Shown here piece by piece: positions 24,607 through 33,185 of a DNA stretch of 36,944 nucleotides. The stretch is from Flavobacterium sp. ACN2 (GTDB lineage Bacteria; Bacteroidota; Bacteroidia; Flavobacteriales; Flavobacteriaceae). The notes beneath the pieces are model-generated. The model was given only the letters and a program-made list of their open reading frames with translations. It was not told where the DNA came from and did no database searches. The stretch spans positions 1 through 36,944 of the forward strand of contig NZ_MRCM01000026.1 in the NCBI RefSeq assembly GCF_002303885.1, in the 5' to 3' direction. Made by a program: the position numbers and the translations under genes. Within the stretch, counting starts at the first letter, position 1. Every line of letters begins with the position of its first letter.

Positions 24607-25229
24607 CATAGATGTTTTAAATGGAGCAATTGGAGCTGTCTCTAAAGATTGCCACCGAACGCTAATATCAAATTGCGAATAATTGACTATTTCAATCTTA
24701 CAACAAAACACCGACGTTTAACTACTTAACATACTATTCCTTAAAATCAAACTCTCTCAATTTTGGTTCGAACGACAGTGCGGCTGCAGTCATCTTATCG
24801 TTAATTTGTCAAACGTTGCCTCCAATTTTAAGCCAAATTCTATAATAGTGAAGATTTCGTTGATTAAAATATCTAAGTTCAAATTGTAAATAATCCCTGT
24901 GTACAACAGCTGCGTAGTTGTAACATTAATAAGTGGACAACACTTTTTTAGGTTAATATTCAAATTTACAAATATTTACAATTGTGTCTACAGTGCGGAC
25001 ACAATTGTAAAGTCAAATAAGACGAAGCAAAAAAACAATAAAGATTAATATTTTTATTCAATCGATTTTGTCAAAAATAAATGTCATATTAAATTATGCT
25101 TTATTTTGCACGACCAATTTATAGAATTTACAAACTGTGCCACAAAAAGTTAACACCTTAAATTAAAGTGATACACGTGGATAAAATCTTTTCTTCTAAA
25201 AACTATCAAAAAAATTTCTAGAATTGAAA
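24607..25229. other. Gap without genes between the island cargo and tRNA-Ser copy 2
   Basis: No credible gene in about 620 bases. The main structure is a perfect 14-bp inverted repeat: TTTACAATTGTGTC (24975-24988), a 9-base loop, then its complement (24998-25011). The rest is A+T-rich DNA of no clear identity. Confidence 0.5.
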
Positions 25230-25237
25230 AAACATTT

Positions 25238-25245
25238 TATCTTTG
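25238..25245 (+). promoter_or_regulatory. -7 box of the second tRNA-Ser promoter
   Basis: TATCTTTG matches TAnnTTTG and lies at the same distance from the tRNA (32 bases) as the box before copy 1. A weaker leader hairpin (GCAAT 25251-25255 with ATTGC 25265-25269) follows. Confidence 0.6.
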
Positions 25246-25277
25246 CACCCGCAATGACAGAATGATTGCGTCTTACT

Positions 25278-25365
25278 GGAGGAATGGCAGAGCGGTCGAA
25301 TGCGGCAGTCTTGAAAACTGTTGACTGTAACAGGTCCGGGGGTTCGAATCCCTCTTCCTCCGCCA
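25278..25365 (+). tRNA. tRNA-Ser (anticodon UGA), copy 2
   Basis: An 88-base class II serine tRNA with encoded CCA. It differs from copy 1 only by one acceptor-stem base pair: GGAGGAA/TTCCTCC (25278-25284, 25355-25361) instead of GGAGAAA/TTTCTCC, an A-T to G-C exchange that keeps pairing. The anticodon loop CTTGAAA and long variable arm are identical. The integrase remnant begins 260 bases downstream. Confidence 0.96.
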
Positions 25366-25395
25366 GATGAAGTTTCAAAAGAAACTTTAAAAGTC

Positions 25396-25429
25396 AAAAG
25401 CCTTTAAATACTAGTATTTAAAGGCTTTT
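25396..25429 (+). terminator. Terminator hairpin after tRNA-Ser copy 2
   Basis: A perfect 34-base palindrome AAAAGCCTTTAAATAC-TAG-complement followed by T residues. Relative to copy 1 one pair changes from C-G to T-A. The preceding hairpin AAGTTTC-AAAA-GAAACTT (25370-25387) also differs from copy 1 by a compensated pair. Confidence 0.8.
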
Positions 25430-25476
25430 TTGTTTTTTGTCACTTGTCAAAAAACACATATATTATCAAAGCACGA

Positions 25477-25532
25477 TGACCCTATGAGTGACCCCTATTT
25501 TTTTTTCAAAAAAAAACGAAAAAAGGGTCACT
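25477..25532. repeat. TGACCC sites and long hairpin upstream of the integrase
   Basis: TGACCC occurs at 25477-25482 and 25489-25494 in direct orientation, and inverted (GGGTCA) at 25525-25530. AGTGACCC (25487-25494) and GGGTCACT (25525-25532) also form a hairpin across T-rich and A-rich tracts. Short repeats beside an integrase gene are typical of recombinase arm-binding sites; this role is inferred. Confidence 0.5.
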
Positions 25533-25625
25533 AAAAAAAGTGAATTCCCCAGGAGTTCCCTAAAAAACACTACAAACTTTCGGCGATTTTAAATCAATTT
25601 GATTATTAATTTAAAATTGTGAGTT

Positions 25626-26339
25626 ATGTTAAAAATAATTTTTTATCTCAAAGCAGGTAAATTCAACAAAAGTGGAGAATCTCCAATTTACGCCCGCATT
25701 TCATACAAGAAACAATCCATAACTATGGTGGTGGGCAAATCGATCTTAAAAGAAAGATGGCGGTTTACCGACAACTTAAGGAGTATTCTTAAGCTTGAAA
25801 AAGAAAAGGTAATTAAAAATACCTTGAATCTTTTTCTTCTGGGCATGGAAAAGAAGTTCAATGAAATATTTAAAATTGATCAGGATTTTTCTTTGCAATT
25901 ACTCAAAGATGAATTTAAAGGCGAAACAGCCGTAAAAGAAGATTATGTAAGCATAATCGAAATTATGAATAGGCATAATGAGTTCTTTAAAAGAAAGGTC
26001 GATGCCAGAGAACGATCTAAAGCTTCGTTCCAGAAATATGAACGTGCAAAAGATTTACTTATCACATTTATGACAAAGCAGTACGGAATACAAGATATCT
26101 CTTTGCTTGAAGTGACCAGTGTCTACTTTTACAATCTTGAATTATTTCTTAAATACGATAGTCGTTTTAAAGGCAAAACAGGCATTGAAAACAATTCTGT
26201 AGTCAAATATATGCGCATACATAAGACAGCTTGTAAATACAGTGTCAGAATGGGTGTAATAGATAAAGATCCATTTAGTGTTTATAACACCAGAAAATCC
26301 AATTTTTCTGACGTTCTTACTTGTTACCAATGCATATAA
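25626..26339 (+). pseudogene. Tyrosine recombinase (integrase), truncated, catalytic domain missing
   Basis: The 237-residue product has an N-terminal Arm DNA-binding domain of the Bacteroidota integrase type (about residues 1-75, YLKAGKFNKSGESPIYARIS). It is followed by a SAM-like core-binding domain (about 100-215), ending KDPFSVY. Full proteins of this family are about 400 residues and continue with a catalytic domain carrying Arg, His-x-x-Arg and Tyr; here the frame ends in a short unrelated tail. No catalytic residues are found downstream before the opposing lipoprotein gene at 26403. It lies directly after tRNA-Ser copy 2, the usual position for an integrase of a tRNA-targeted element, and cannot be functional alone. 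Confidence 0.85.
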
Positions 26340-26402
26340 ATACCTTCAATAATTTAATACTAATTATTTTAATTCCTAAATCAAGAAATTACTTTCTCTA
26401 GT

Positions 26403-26732
26403 TTATTTCATTAAATCAGTGTTACTATCAATGAGATAAATTTTATTGTTTTTCAATTTCTTTTTACTGAATTCATTTAAGGAATCGGGTTCTCTACAAA
26501 TCTTTTTTACTGCATATCCTTCTTTTATAATTAGCATTATACAATTAGAATTTACTTTTACTTTCATTCTAAAGTATCCTTTACCGTCTGTATATGTTGT
26601 AGTCCCATTAATATTCACAATTACGTCTTTGAGAGGCTTCTCTGTGTCATAATCATATACATTACCGTCTAAATAATTACTTGTATTACAGCTAGTAAAT
26701 AACAATACAAGAAAAATGATTTTAAGTCTCAT
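26403..26732 (-). CDS. Small lipoprotein with carboxypeptidase-regulatory-like domain
   Basis: A 109-residue lipoprotein (signal peptide with lipobox LLFTSC, Cys15). The segment LDGNVYDYDTEKPLKDVIV (about residues 20-38), followed by INGTTTYTDGKGYFRM, matches the start of a CarboxypepD_reg-like beta-sandwich. This domain is common at the N-terminus of TonB-dependent and surface proteins of Bacteroidota, but here it stands alone. The function is unknown. It lies 41 bases downstream of the 1540-residue protein gene on the same strand, so it may be the last gene of that operon. It converges on the integrase remnant. Confidence 0.75.
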   Translation of the reverse strand: MRLKIIFLVLLFTSCNTSNYLDGNVYDYDTEKPLKDVIVNINGTTTYTDGKGYFRMKVKVNSNCIMLIIKEGYAVKKICREPDSLNEFSKKKLKNNKIYLIDSNTDLMK

Positions 26733-26773
26733 AAAAATCTAATAGTCTATAATTTTTTATACGATTTCATCAG

Positions 26774-29700
26774 CTACCTGAATTTATTATTGTTTTTGTA
26801 TTTGTAAGTGTACTCCGTAGATTTTTTATCTCCCGGCAGATTGTACTTCATTAGTATTTCATAGTTTCCATAACGCATAAACTGATAATTACTATTTAAG
26901 AAACGTTTTGCGATTGAATCTACACCTGTATCTCCATTAATGTAAGCGTTGACAATTTGATTATTTAAATCAACCCAGTCTTGTTTATAAAGCAAAGGCA
27001 TATTATACTTAAATGGAAAATTACCTTTTGTCCATGATTGGTTTACATCATTCTCTATACTGGTCATGTAGTAAGCATTCAGCGGAATTGCTTTTGCCGG
27101 AATAACTCCTAACTCATCGATATCTCTTTCAGTAATAGTATAATTTCCATTTAAAGGATAATCTTTATACAAGTACGGATAAATATCCCCCATATAATAC
27201 TCGTCATTTAACTTAGACTGCGCTACGATAATTGGTTTATTATCACTATATGTTACTCCCTGTAATTCAGTCAAATCAAATGCTTCCTGACTTGAAATAG
27301 TATTAGTTAAATAAATAACATCTGAATATAAAACTCCAAAATTATAGCTTTGTGTGTTTATGGCATTCATCTTAGCATTGAAAGTTTTATATTTACTGGT
27401 ACTGAACAAGTAAGATAAACGATCAATACTGCCTTCTGCTTTTGACAATGCATCAGCTTGATTTTCTTTTATTTGTATATCATTACCATCATCATTGATT
27501 GTATTTGTTCTTGTTGAAGATCCGGTGTTTCTAGAGGGAGACTGTTTTAAACTGCTGACAATTGAAAAGTTATATTTCTTTTCCTGCTTAATATCGGGCA
27601 ATTCATAATATACTTCATTTTTATTGGTGTCATAATTGAAAGCGGTTGCTTTTGCATTGGAAGCACCTTCTTCATTTACTTTGATACTGGTTTCCCAGCT
27701 TGCATCTTCAAATAAATAATCCTGACCACGCTTAAGCTGAATATATCCTTTTGGATATTCTTCTTCAAGGAAGTATTTCTGATCTACTACCGGGTAAGAA
27801 TATTTAATATTGTTAAGCGGAATATGATTTGGTGCACCTCCTGTTGTAAATAATCTTTCTTCGTATTCTGTGGCTACTTTTCCATCAACTTTGATCGGCT
27901 GAAAAACACCGTTTATCATTTTTTGGAAACTAACCTCAACCTGAACTTTTAGTTCTCTGTTTGGTGGTAAAATATCTGTTGAAACAAAATTTACTTTGTC
28001 TTTCATCGAACCCCATTCAAAAGTCCCTGGTATTTCAGTTGTACCATCGAATAATTTGAATTTCTCTAAAATGATTTTATAAGTAACATCGCCTGTATCT
28101 TCAGGTATTACAAAAGCTTCATTAACTTTCATTGAAAAAGCTGCTTGCGGAACAGCAAACACATCAACATCTGCTGAGCTTTGCTTTGGAGTTACATCTG
28201 TAATCAGTTTAATTCCTCCTAACGGCGATCCATTTTCAAATTGGCATTCTTCACCTATTTCAAACTTAAAACGGAATTTTCCTTTTATTAATCCTCCCAG
28301 AACGTTCATATTTCCACCCACATAACCACGCATCCAAACCGGATTTGGCAGTTTTGCCTGCAATAATACGGCTGCTCCTCCTGAGATGATTGGAACTTTT
28401 ATTTTTACAAATGCCAATTTTATTCTAACTCCAAGTTCTCCTTGCAAATAAGCATACGACTGACCATTTGCATACCAGCCATTTATTCCCACAGTCTTTC
28501 CCGTATTCGAACATCTAGCTTCCTGATAATCTTTCAGCATAATATCAAATCCCATTCCAGCTTGAAAACGCGCATAGAAAAGAAGGAAACTTAAATCTCC
28601 CGTATCAAAATCTAAACTTGCGCCAAAAGCCATACCGCCTCCATTTGCGAGTGAATTTTCATCGCGCATATAGTCTAACTGCTTGGCATCTACTCCTAAA
28701 ATCTGTGCCACAACTGCCGGTGGTGGCGGGCTTGCGGGAAGTACCGTTCCGGCCATGAAATAACTTGTAGTTTTCAGGTACATTCCAGCTACTCCAATTT
28801 TTATACCGCATCTGTCATCTGGTGTTCCCATATACATATACCAGTCTTTTGGGTCTTTATGAAAAACTCCCCAAACTGCTCTTCCTCCAGATCCTGTACC
28901 TGAAAGGAAATTTCCCGGGGTATTAATATACACATCTGTTGTAGCATGCATAGATTTATTCTGAAAATCAAGCTCTACTGCTGCTGCCATTTTTATACCT
29001 ACTGCAGCAGATAAATCTCCCGGAATTGCTTCTTTTGCTTCTGGAATATATTTACTGGCAAAAGATCCTTTCAGATCAGTTTCTGTAATACCTAAAAAGC
29101 TTTTCTTTGAAGTAACATTTGTAGCTACTTTTTCCATTAAGCCACTAATTTTTTTCATTCCAGGGATTTCTGCTAATACACTTGCTTTTCCAAAAATTGC
29201 CAGTCTGTTTACTCCGCCTTTTGCGTTAAAAGCCATTTCAAAACCAGCTTCTCCATCGCAAATTTTATCCGAACCTACAGAAAAATAAATCAAAGCTTTA
29301 AGTCCTAAACTTATTTTTTCATCTGGCGTATAACTAAGTCCTGAAAGTGAAAAATCTGCTATTGACAAATCCTGATTTCTTCTCATTTTGTAGTAAGCTC
29401 CTCCGCCAAAACCATTTATCATAAACGGAGATGGTACAGAAGGCCATTGAACAGCGGAATCAAAATACCAGTATCTAAAAGTAGAGCGTCCAAAAATAGC
29501 TTTAGCCTGAACATTCACTACACCTGCAACATCAACCATAAGATCTGCATTGAAGCCATTACCATATACAGGATCATTTTCCATTAAGATAAGACCTCCT
29601 TTTATTGTTAGTCCGCTGAATTGGCAGTCAATATTAATAGCTGATAAATCAAGACCATCGTATCGGCTTCGCTGCCTATAGCCATCCTCATACATTTTGC

Positions 29701-31396
29701 CTTTAATTCCTATTCGAGCCGAAGCTCCTGCCCCTACACTTTCCATTAAATTTATTCCTAAATCAAAATCAATTCGGGAATCATTTCCATTAATAGCAAC
29801 ATTTATATTACCTATCGATACAGGGAAATTAGCAAAGGCTACTGTTCCTTTATATCCCATATTGCGAACAGAAATTATTGGAGAAACGGTTTGCAATTGT
29901 AAATTTTCAAAGGAAATTCCTTTAAAATCAACCATTCGTTTTCCTTCTACCTCCTTATCATCCGTAGCGTTCTTATTTGTTCCAAAAGAAACCGTTCCGT
30001 TTAAATTGGCTTTGGGTAAAAATCTTCCGTTTATTAAATTTAATTCAACGGAACTATTGGGCAGTAATAATGCTTTTGCTTTCCAGATATCAAAAGATAA
30101 AGAATCTTTAGTAGCAACAACTAACTGCTGCTCACTCATGGATATAAATCCATTGTAAAGCAATCCCTTTCTATTCGTTTGTCCTGAATTTGTTGAAGAT
30201 GAACTCGTTGATTTAGTAATTGGCAGTAAAATTTCACCGCTCAGATTTGCTTTCACAAATGTATTAGCGGCAATAGTCACATCGATATGATCTAAGGAAT
30301 AAGCCCATGATTTTTCCTCACTAGTGATACCCTTATTTAAAGGAAATATATTATCAGCATAAAAAGTTCCAGAAACTCCAAATTTATCTATAATAAGATT
30401 TTGAGCTCCTACATAGATTCTTTCTTTATTCGATGCAGTATCCGAGGTTTGAAACTCCTTTGGAAGCCCCACTTCAAAGGCCTGAATAAATACACCTTTC
30501 CATGCTTCCGGGCTTGGTGATAATAATGCGTTTTTTGTATAATATTCAGGAAAAAACACGCTAGGATCGTTCTTTAAATCACTTAAATCCAATACAGCAT
30601 TACTTACCAAAAAGGTGAAGTTACCATCAAAATCTTTTCCATTTCGTTTGTCTTTTAAAACAAAAGGCTGTAGGCTTACATTAACTAAAATGTCATTCCA
30701 ATCACTTCCTATAAAATTGAATTCTCCTCTAACTCTATTCGGAATTTGAACTGGTATACCATTATAATAAGTTTTGGTAGTAGTCGTTGCTGCTTCGTCA
30801 ACTGAACCTGTTTTTGGATCAATAGGTAAAATTAGATTTCTGGAAAACTCGACTGCCCCTGATATTTTCATTTCCTTAAAGCCGTCACAATCAATTGTTA
30901 CATAGGTCAGGTCTTTGTTATGTCCTGTTGCCATATCAAAACCTCCGTATAAGGATAATTGCCATTTATTATCACTGAACGGAATATCTACATTTCCCAG
31001 CAATACGAGTTTAGCTTCACCTATGATACCTCCCTGATGGGAAAGTTTTACATCATCGGCTCCAAAAAACAATTGCATCGGCTGTCCGTTTGGACCTTTC
31101 TGCGGGATATCAACCCTGCAGAATACCGTCAGCGTAGTATATTCAGGAGAAAATACTGCTTTTGTTATCCCGATAGAATACTCTACATTGTTTACGGTAT
31201 TTCGAATCCCCACAGGAAGTTCGACCAAATCCTGATTCGAAAAATGATCTACCCAGCGGTCTGCCGCGGCAATCTTTTCTATTGACCCCGTAGCTGCATT
31301 CAGCTCTTTTGGAGGTGCTATATCCTGCCCGTAAGAACTAAAAAACCAAAACAGAATAAATAAAGCAGATAAATGTAATTTGTAAAACTTTTTCAT
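26774..31396 (-). CDS. Giant secreted beta-rich protein, 1540 aa
   Basis: A signal peptide (about residues 1-23, ending SSYGQ) shows export. Most of residues 50-1080 consists of successive beta strands with Gly- and Asn-rich turns and repeated phrases such as LSGEILLPI, LNGTVSFG, IKGGLILM and GGNMNVLGGLIKG. That suggests an elongated sheet or beta-helix-like structure. About 1090-1300 holds Ig-like stretches (PPNRELKVQVEVSFQ, PNHIPLNNIKYSYP), and the last 240 residues are mixed. Cys residues are few. No lipobox or type IX secretion C-terminal domain is seen. I recognise no enzyme motif. It is the fourth gene of an envelope operon, after a beta-barrel gene, and may be surface exposed with its help. 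Confidence 0.8.
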   Translation of the reverse strand: MKKFYKLHLSALFILFWFFSSYGQDIAPPKELNAATGSIEKIAAADRWVDHFSNQDLVELPVGIRNTVNNVEYSIGITKAVFSPEYTTLTVFCRVDIPQKGPNGQPMQLFFGADDVKLSHQGGIIGEAKLVLLGNVDIPFSDNKWQLSLYGGFDMATGHNKDLTYVTIDCDGFKEMKISGAVEFSRNLILPIDPKTGSVDEAATTTTKTYYNGIPVQIPNRVRGEFNFIGSDWNDILVNVSLQPFVLKDKRNGKDFDGNFTFLVSNAVLDLSDLKNDPSVFFPEYYTKNALLSPSPEAWKGVFIQAFEVGLPKEFQTSDTASNKERIYVGAQNLIIDKFGVSGTFYADNIFPLNKGITSEEKSWAYSLDHIDVTIAANTFVKANLSGEILLPITKSTSSSSTNSGQTNRKGLLYNGFISMSEQQLVVATKDSLSFDIWKAKALLLPNSSVELNLINGRFLPKANLNGTVSFGTNKNATDDKEVEGKRMVDFKGISFENLQLQTVSPIISVRNMGYKGTVAFANFPVSIGNINVAINGNDSRIDFDLGINLMESVGAGASARIGIKGKMYEDGYRQRSRYDGLDLSAINIDCQFSGLTIKGGLILMENDPVYGNGFNADLMVDVAGVVNVQAKAIFGRSTFRYWYFDSAVQWPSVPSPFMINGFGGGAYYKMRRNQDLSIADFSLSGLSYTPDEKISLGLKALIYFSVGSDKICDGEAGFEMAFNAKGGVNRLAIFGKASVLAEIPGMKKISGLMEKVATNVTSKKSFLGITETDLKGSFASKYIPEAKEAIPGDLSAAVGIKMAAAVELDFQNKSMHATTDVYINTPGNFLSGTGSGGRAVWGVFHKDPKDWYMYMGTPDDRCGIKIGVAGMYLKTTSYFMAGTVLPASPPPPAVVAQILGVDAKQLDYMRDENSLANGGGMAFGASLDFDTGDLSFLLFYARFQAGMGFDIMLKDYQEARCSNTGKTVGINGWYANGQSYAYLQGELGVRIKLAFVKIKVPIISGGAAVLLQAKLPNPVWMRGYVGGNMNVLGGLIKGKFRFKFEIGEECQFENGSPLGGIKLITDVTPKQSSADVDVFAVPQAAFSMKVNEAFVIPEDTGDVTYKIILEKFKLFDGTTEIPGTFEWGSMKDKVNFVSTDILPPNRELKVQVEVSFQKMINGVFQPIKVDGKVATEYEERLFTTGGAPNHIPLNNIKYSYPVVDQKYFLEEEYPKGYIQLKRGQDYLFEDASWETSIKVNEEGASNAKATAFNYDTNKNEVYYELPDIKQEKKYNFSIVSSLKQSPSRNTGSSTRTNTINDDGNDIQIKENQADALSKAEGSIDRLSYLFSTSKYKTFNAKMNAINTQSYNFGVLYSDVIYLTNTISSQEAFDLTELQGVTYSDNKPIIVAQSKLNDEYYMGDIYPYLYKDYPLNGNYTITERDIDELGVIPAKAIPLNAYYMTSIENDVNQSWTKGNFPFKYNMPLLYKQDWVDLNNQIVNAYINGDTGVDSIAKRFLNSNYQFMRYGNYEILMKYNLPGDKKSTEYTYKYKNNNKFR

Positions 31397-31463
31397 AGTA
31401 AATAATCTATATTATGCTTGAAACCTGAATCTCAATATGTTTTTATATAAGTCGTTCCTTTAG

Positions 31464-33170
31464 CTAAAAGCTGTAGCCATAGTTAAAATTCAATATTATG
31501 TCATTGTTGGAAGGCTTATTGGTTGAACTTCTAAACATTGACGTCATATCTAATGAAAAATTATGCTTTTGCATTATAGTGTAACTGTTATTCAGTTTTA
31601 TTCCAAATACAGAACTTGAACTTGCATCGCTTTGAGTATTGTTATATAAAAAGCCAAAATTGGCATTCATTTTTTCTTTCAATAACTTTTTAGAAACACC
31701 AACTGAAGCACCAACGGATGAGTTATCAAACTGACCAACCTGGTTATTGGTATAATTTAAAGAACTATTCAGGGCCGTTTTAATTACAAGGAAATTTACT
31801 ATATGAGATAAATTATAATTCTGTACGGTGCTTGCCTGTCCTTTTCTTATAATACCGCCTTGTTCATTGGCCTGACCTGCAATACTATAATTAAAATTCA
31901 TATTTTGGTTTTTCTTTTTTCCAAAAGAATAACCAATATTTAGGTTTGCATTTTGAGATAACTGCTTATAATCTAAAGTATCGGCAGCTACAACATTTGG
32001 ATTATTAATGAGTTCAAACTGGTCCGTTTTTTTATTGGTGTAGGTCGAAAAATTAGAATAACTCCCTGTAAAATTAAGCTGGTCCGTAATTTTATAATTC
32101 ATATTTATAGAACCCACGACACTCTTAGTATCTTGTTTTTTCTCGTGTGCCAAATCATCTCTTTGATATCCTAAACTAGCTGCTATATTTATGTTATCAT
32201 TATAAAAGGGTCTTGAAAGGCGCAATGCAATATTTTCTAAATCATTATTAAAGTACATTGCTCCCAATGTATTGTAATTGGGATCAATACGTTCATACAT
32301 TAATCCAAGTCTTGTTTTTTGTATGCTGTAATCAAAATTTACATTTAATGCGTTTAAGAAAACAGTACTTTCTTTTGCAGAGAAAAGTCTGTCCTTAAAA
32401 TTTCCTCCTTGGAGTGTTTCTGCACGTGTATCGTCTGTTAATACTGATAGCGCATACTCTACATTAAAAGTTAAATCTTTTAATAATGATGTACCAAAAA
32501 GCAGACTGTTTACAAAATTTGATTTAGGTGTTACTTCACTATCATTTCCTGTTAAGTTGAGCGAGTTTACATTGTCTTTGGCATAAAAGCCAATCCAGCC
32601 TATTTTATATCTTTCTTTTTCGAAACTTGTTTTTATGCCGTAACCAAATCGTTCATAAACGGGAACGCCTCCTAACGCATTTTCTTCTGATACTGATTTT
32701 AATAATTGTCCTCCCATTAAACTAATTTTAAATGGGCTTCTTGGTGTCAATTCAAGACCAACGCCTTTAAAAGGATAACCGCTTAAGGTATAAGGCGAAA
32801 AAGTCATGTTTGCATTACCTATATAAGCTTTAACCCATTTGTACTTAGGCATGATACAAATTCGATTAAAATCAAAGGGAGCGGTATAACCCAGATTATT
32901 TCCCTGATTGGTCAGGCTGTAAAATACCGGAATATTAAAACTGAATGCACTGACATTTAAATTTCCTGAAAGCAGATAAGTAAATGGCTCTCTAGAATTT
33001 TGCTGATTAGAATTATAAAATATCATGTTAGCATTTACTCCACCTGTAACTTTAAAATTAGGCTTGTAAAAATTCTCTAAATCAACATCCTGCGAATATC
33101 CATTTTTAGTAACTAAGAACAGTAGAACAACTAGGAGTTTTAACCAATTATTTGTATTATTTATTTTCAT
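31464..33170 (-). CDS. Outer-membrane beta-barrel protein, 568 aa
   Basis: A signal peptide (about residues 1-26, ending NGYSQ) is followed by a sequence that is almost entirely amphipathic beta strands with Asn- and Ser-rich turns, e.g. LSGNLNVSAFSFNIPVFY, NIALRLSRPFYNDNINIAA and INMNYKITDQLNFTGSYS. It ends in an aromatic terminal residue (NYGYSF), the signal used by the BAM machinery. The length would allow more than 20 strands. It has no plug or TonB box. Fifteen bases separate it from the PKD lipoprotein gene upstream and 67 from the giant protein gene downstream, so a joint complex is likely. The cargo or ligand is unknown. Confidence 0.82.
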   Translation of the reverse strand: MKINNTNNWLKLLVVLLFLVTKNGYSQDVDLENFYKPNFKVTGGVNANMIFYNSNQQNSREPFTYLLSGNLNVSAFSFNIPVFYSLTNQGNNLGYTAPFDFNRICIMPKYKWVKAYIGNANMTFSPYTLSGYPFKGVGLELTPRSPFKISLMGGQLLKSVSEENALGGVPVYERFGYGIKTSFEKERYKIGWIGFYAKDNVNSLNLTGNDSEVTPKSNFVNSLLFGTSLLKDLTFNVEYALSVLTDDTRAETLQGGNFKDRLFSAKESTVFLNALNVNFDYSIQKTRLGLMYERIDPNYNTLGAMYFNNDLENIALRLSRPFYNDNINIAASLGYQRDDLAHEKKQDTKSVVGSINMNYKITDQLNFTGSYSNFSTYTNKKTDQFELINNPNVVAADTLDYKQLSQNANLNIGYSFGKKKNQNMNFNYSIAGQANEQGGIIRKGQASTVQNYNLSHIVNFLVIKTALNSSLNYTNNQVGQFDNSSVGASVGVSKKLLKEKMNANFGFLYNNTQSDASSSSVFGIKLNNSYTIMQKHNFSLDMTSMFRSSTNKPSNNDIILNFNYGYSF

Positions 33171-33185
33171 TAATCGATTCCTCCT

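Noticed and set aside
18561..25365. Simple attL/attR direct repeat at the tRNA
   Set aside because: Both tRNA copies are full length with separate promoters and diverged flanks, unlike the short 3'-end repeat of a single recent integration.
29697..30158. 153-codon plus-strand frame opposite the giant protein gene
   Set aside because: It is antisense to a long well-formed gene, has no start context and no recognisable domain.
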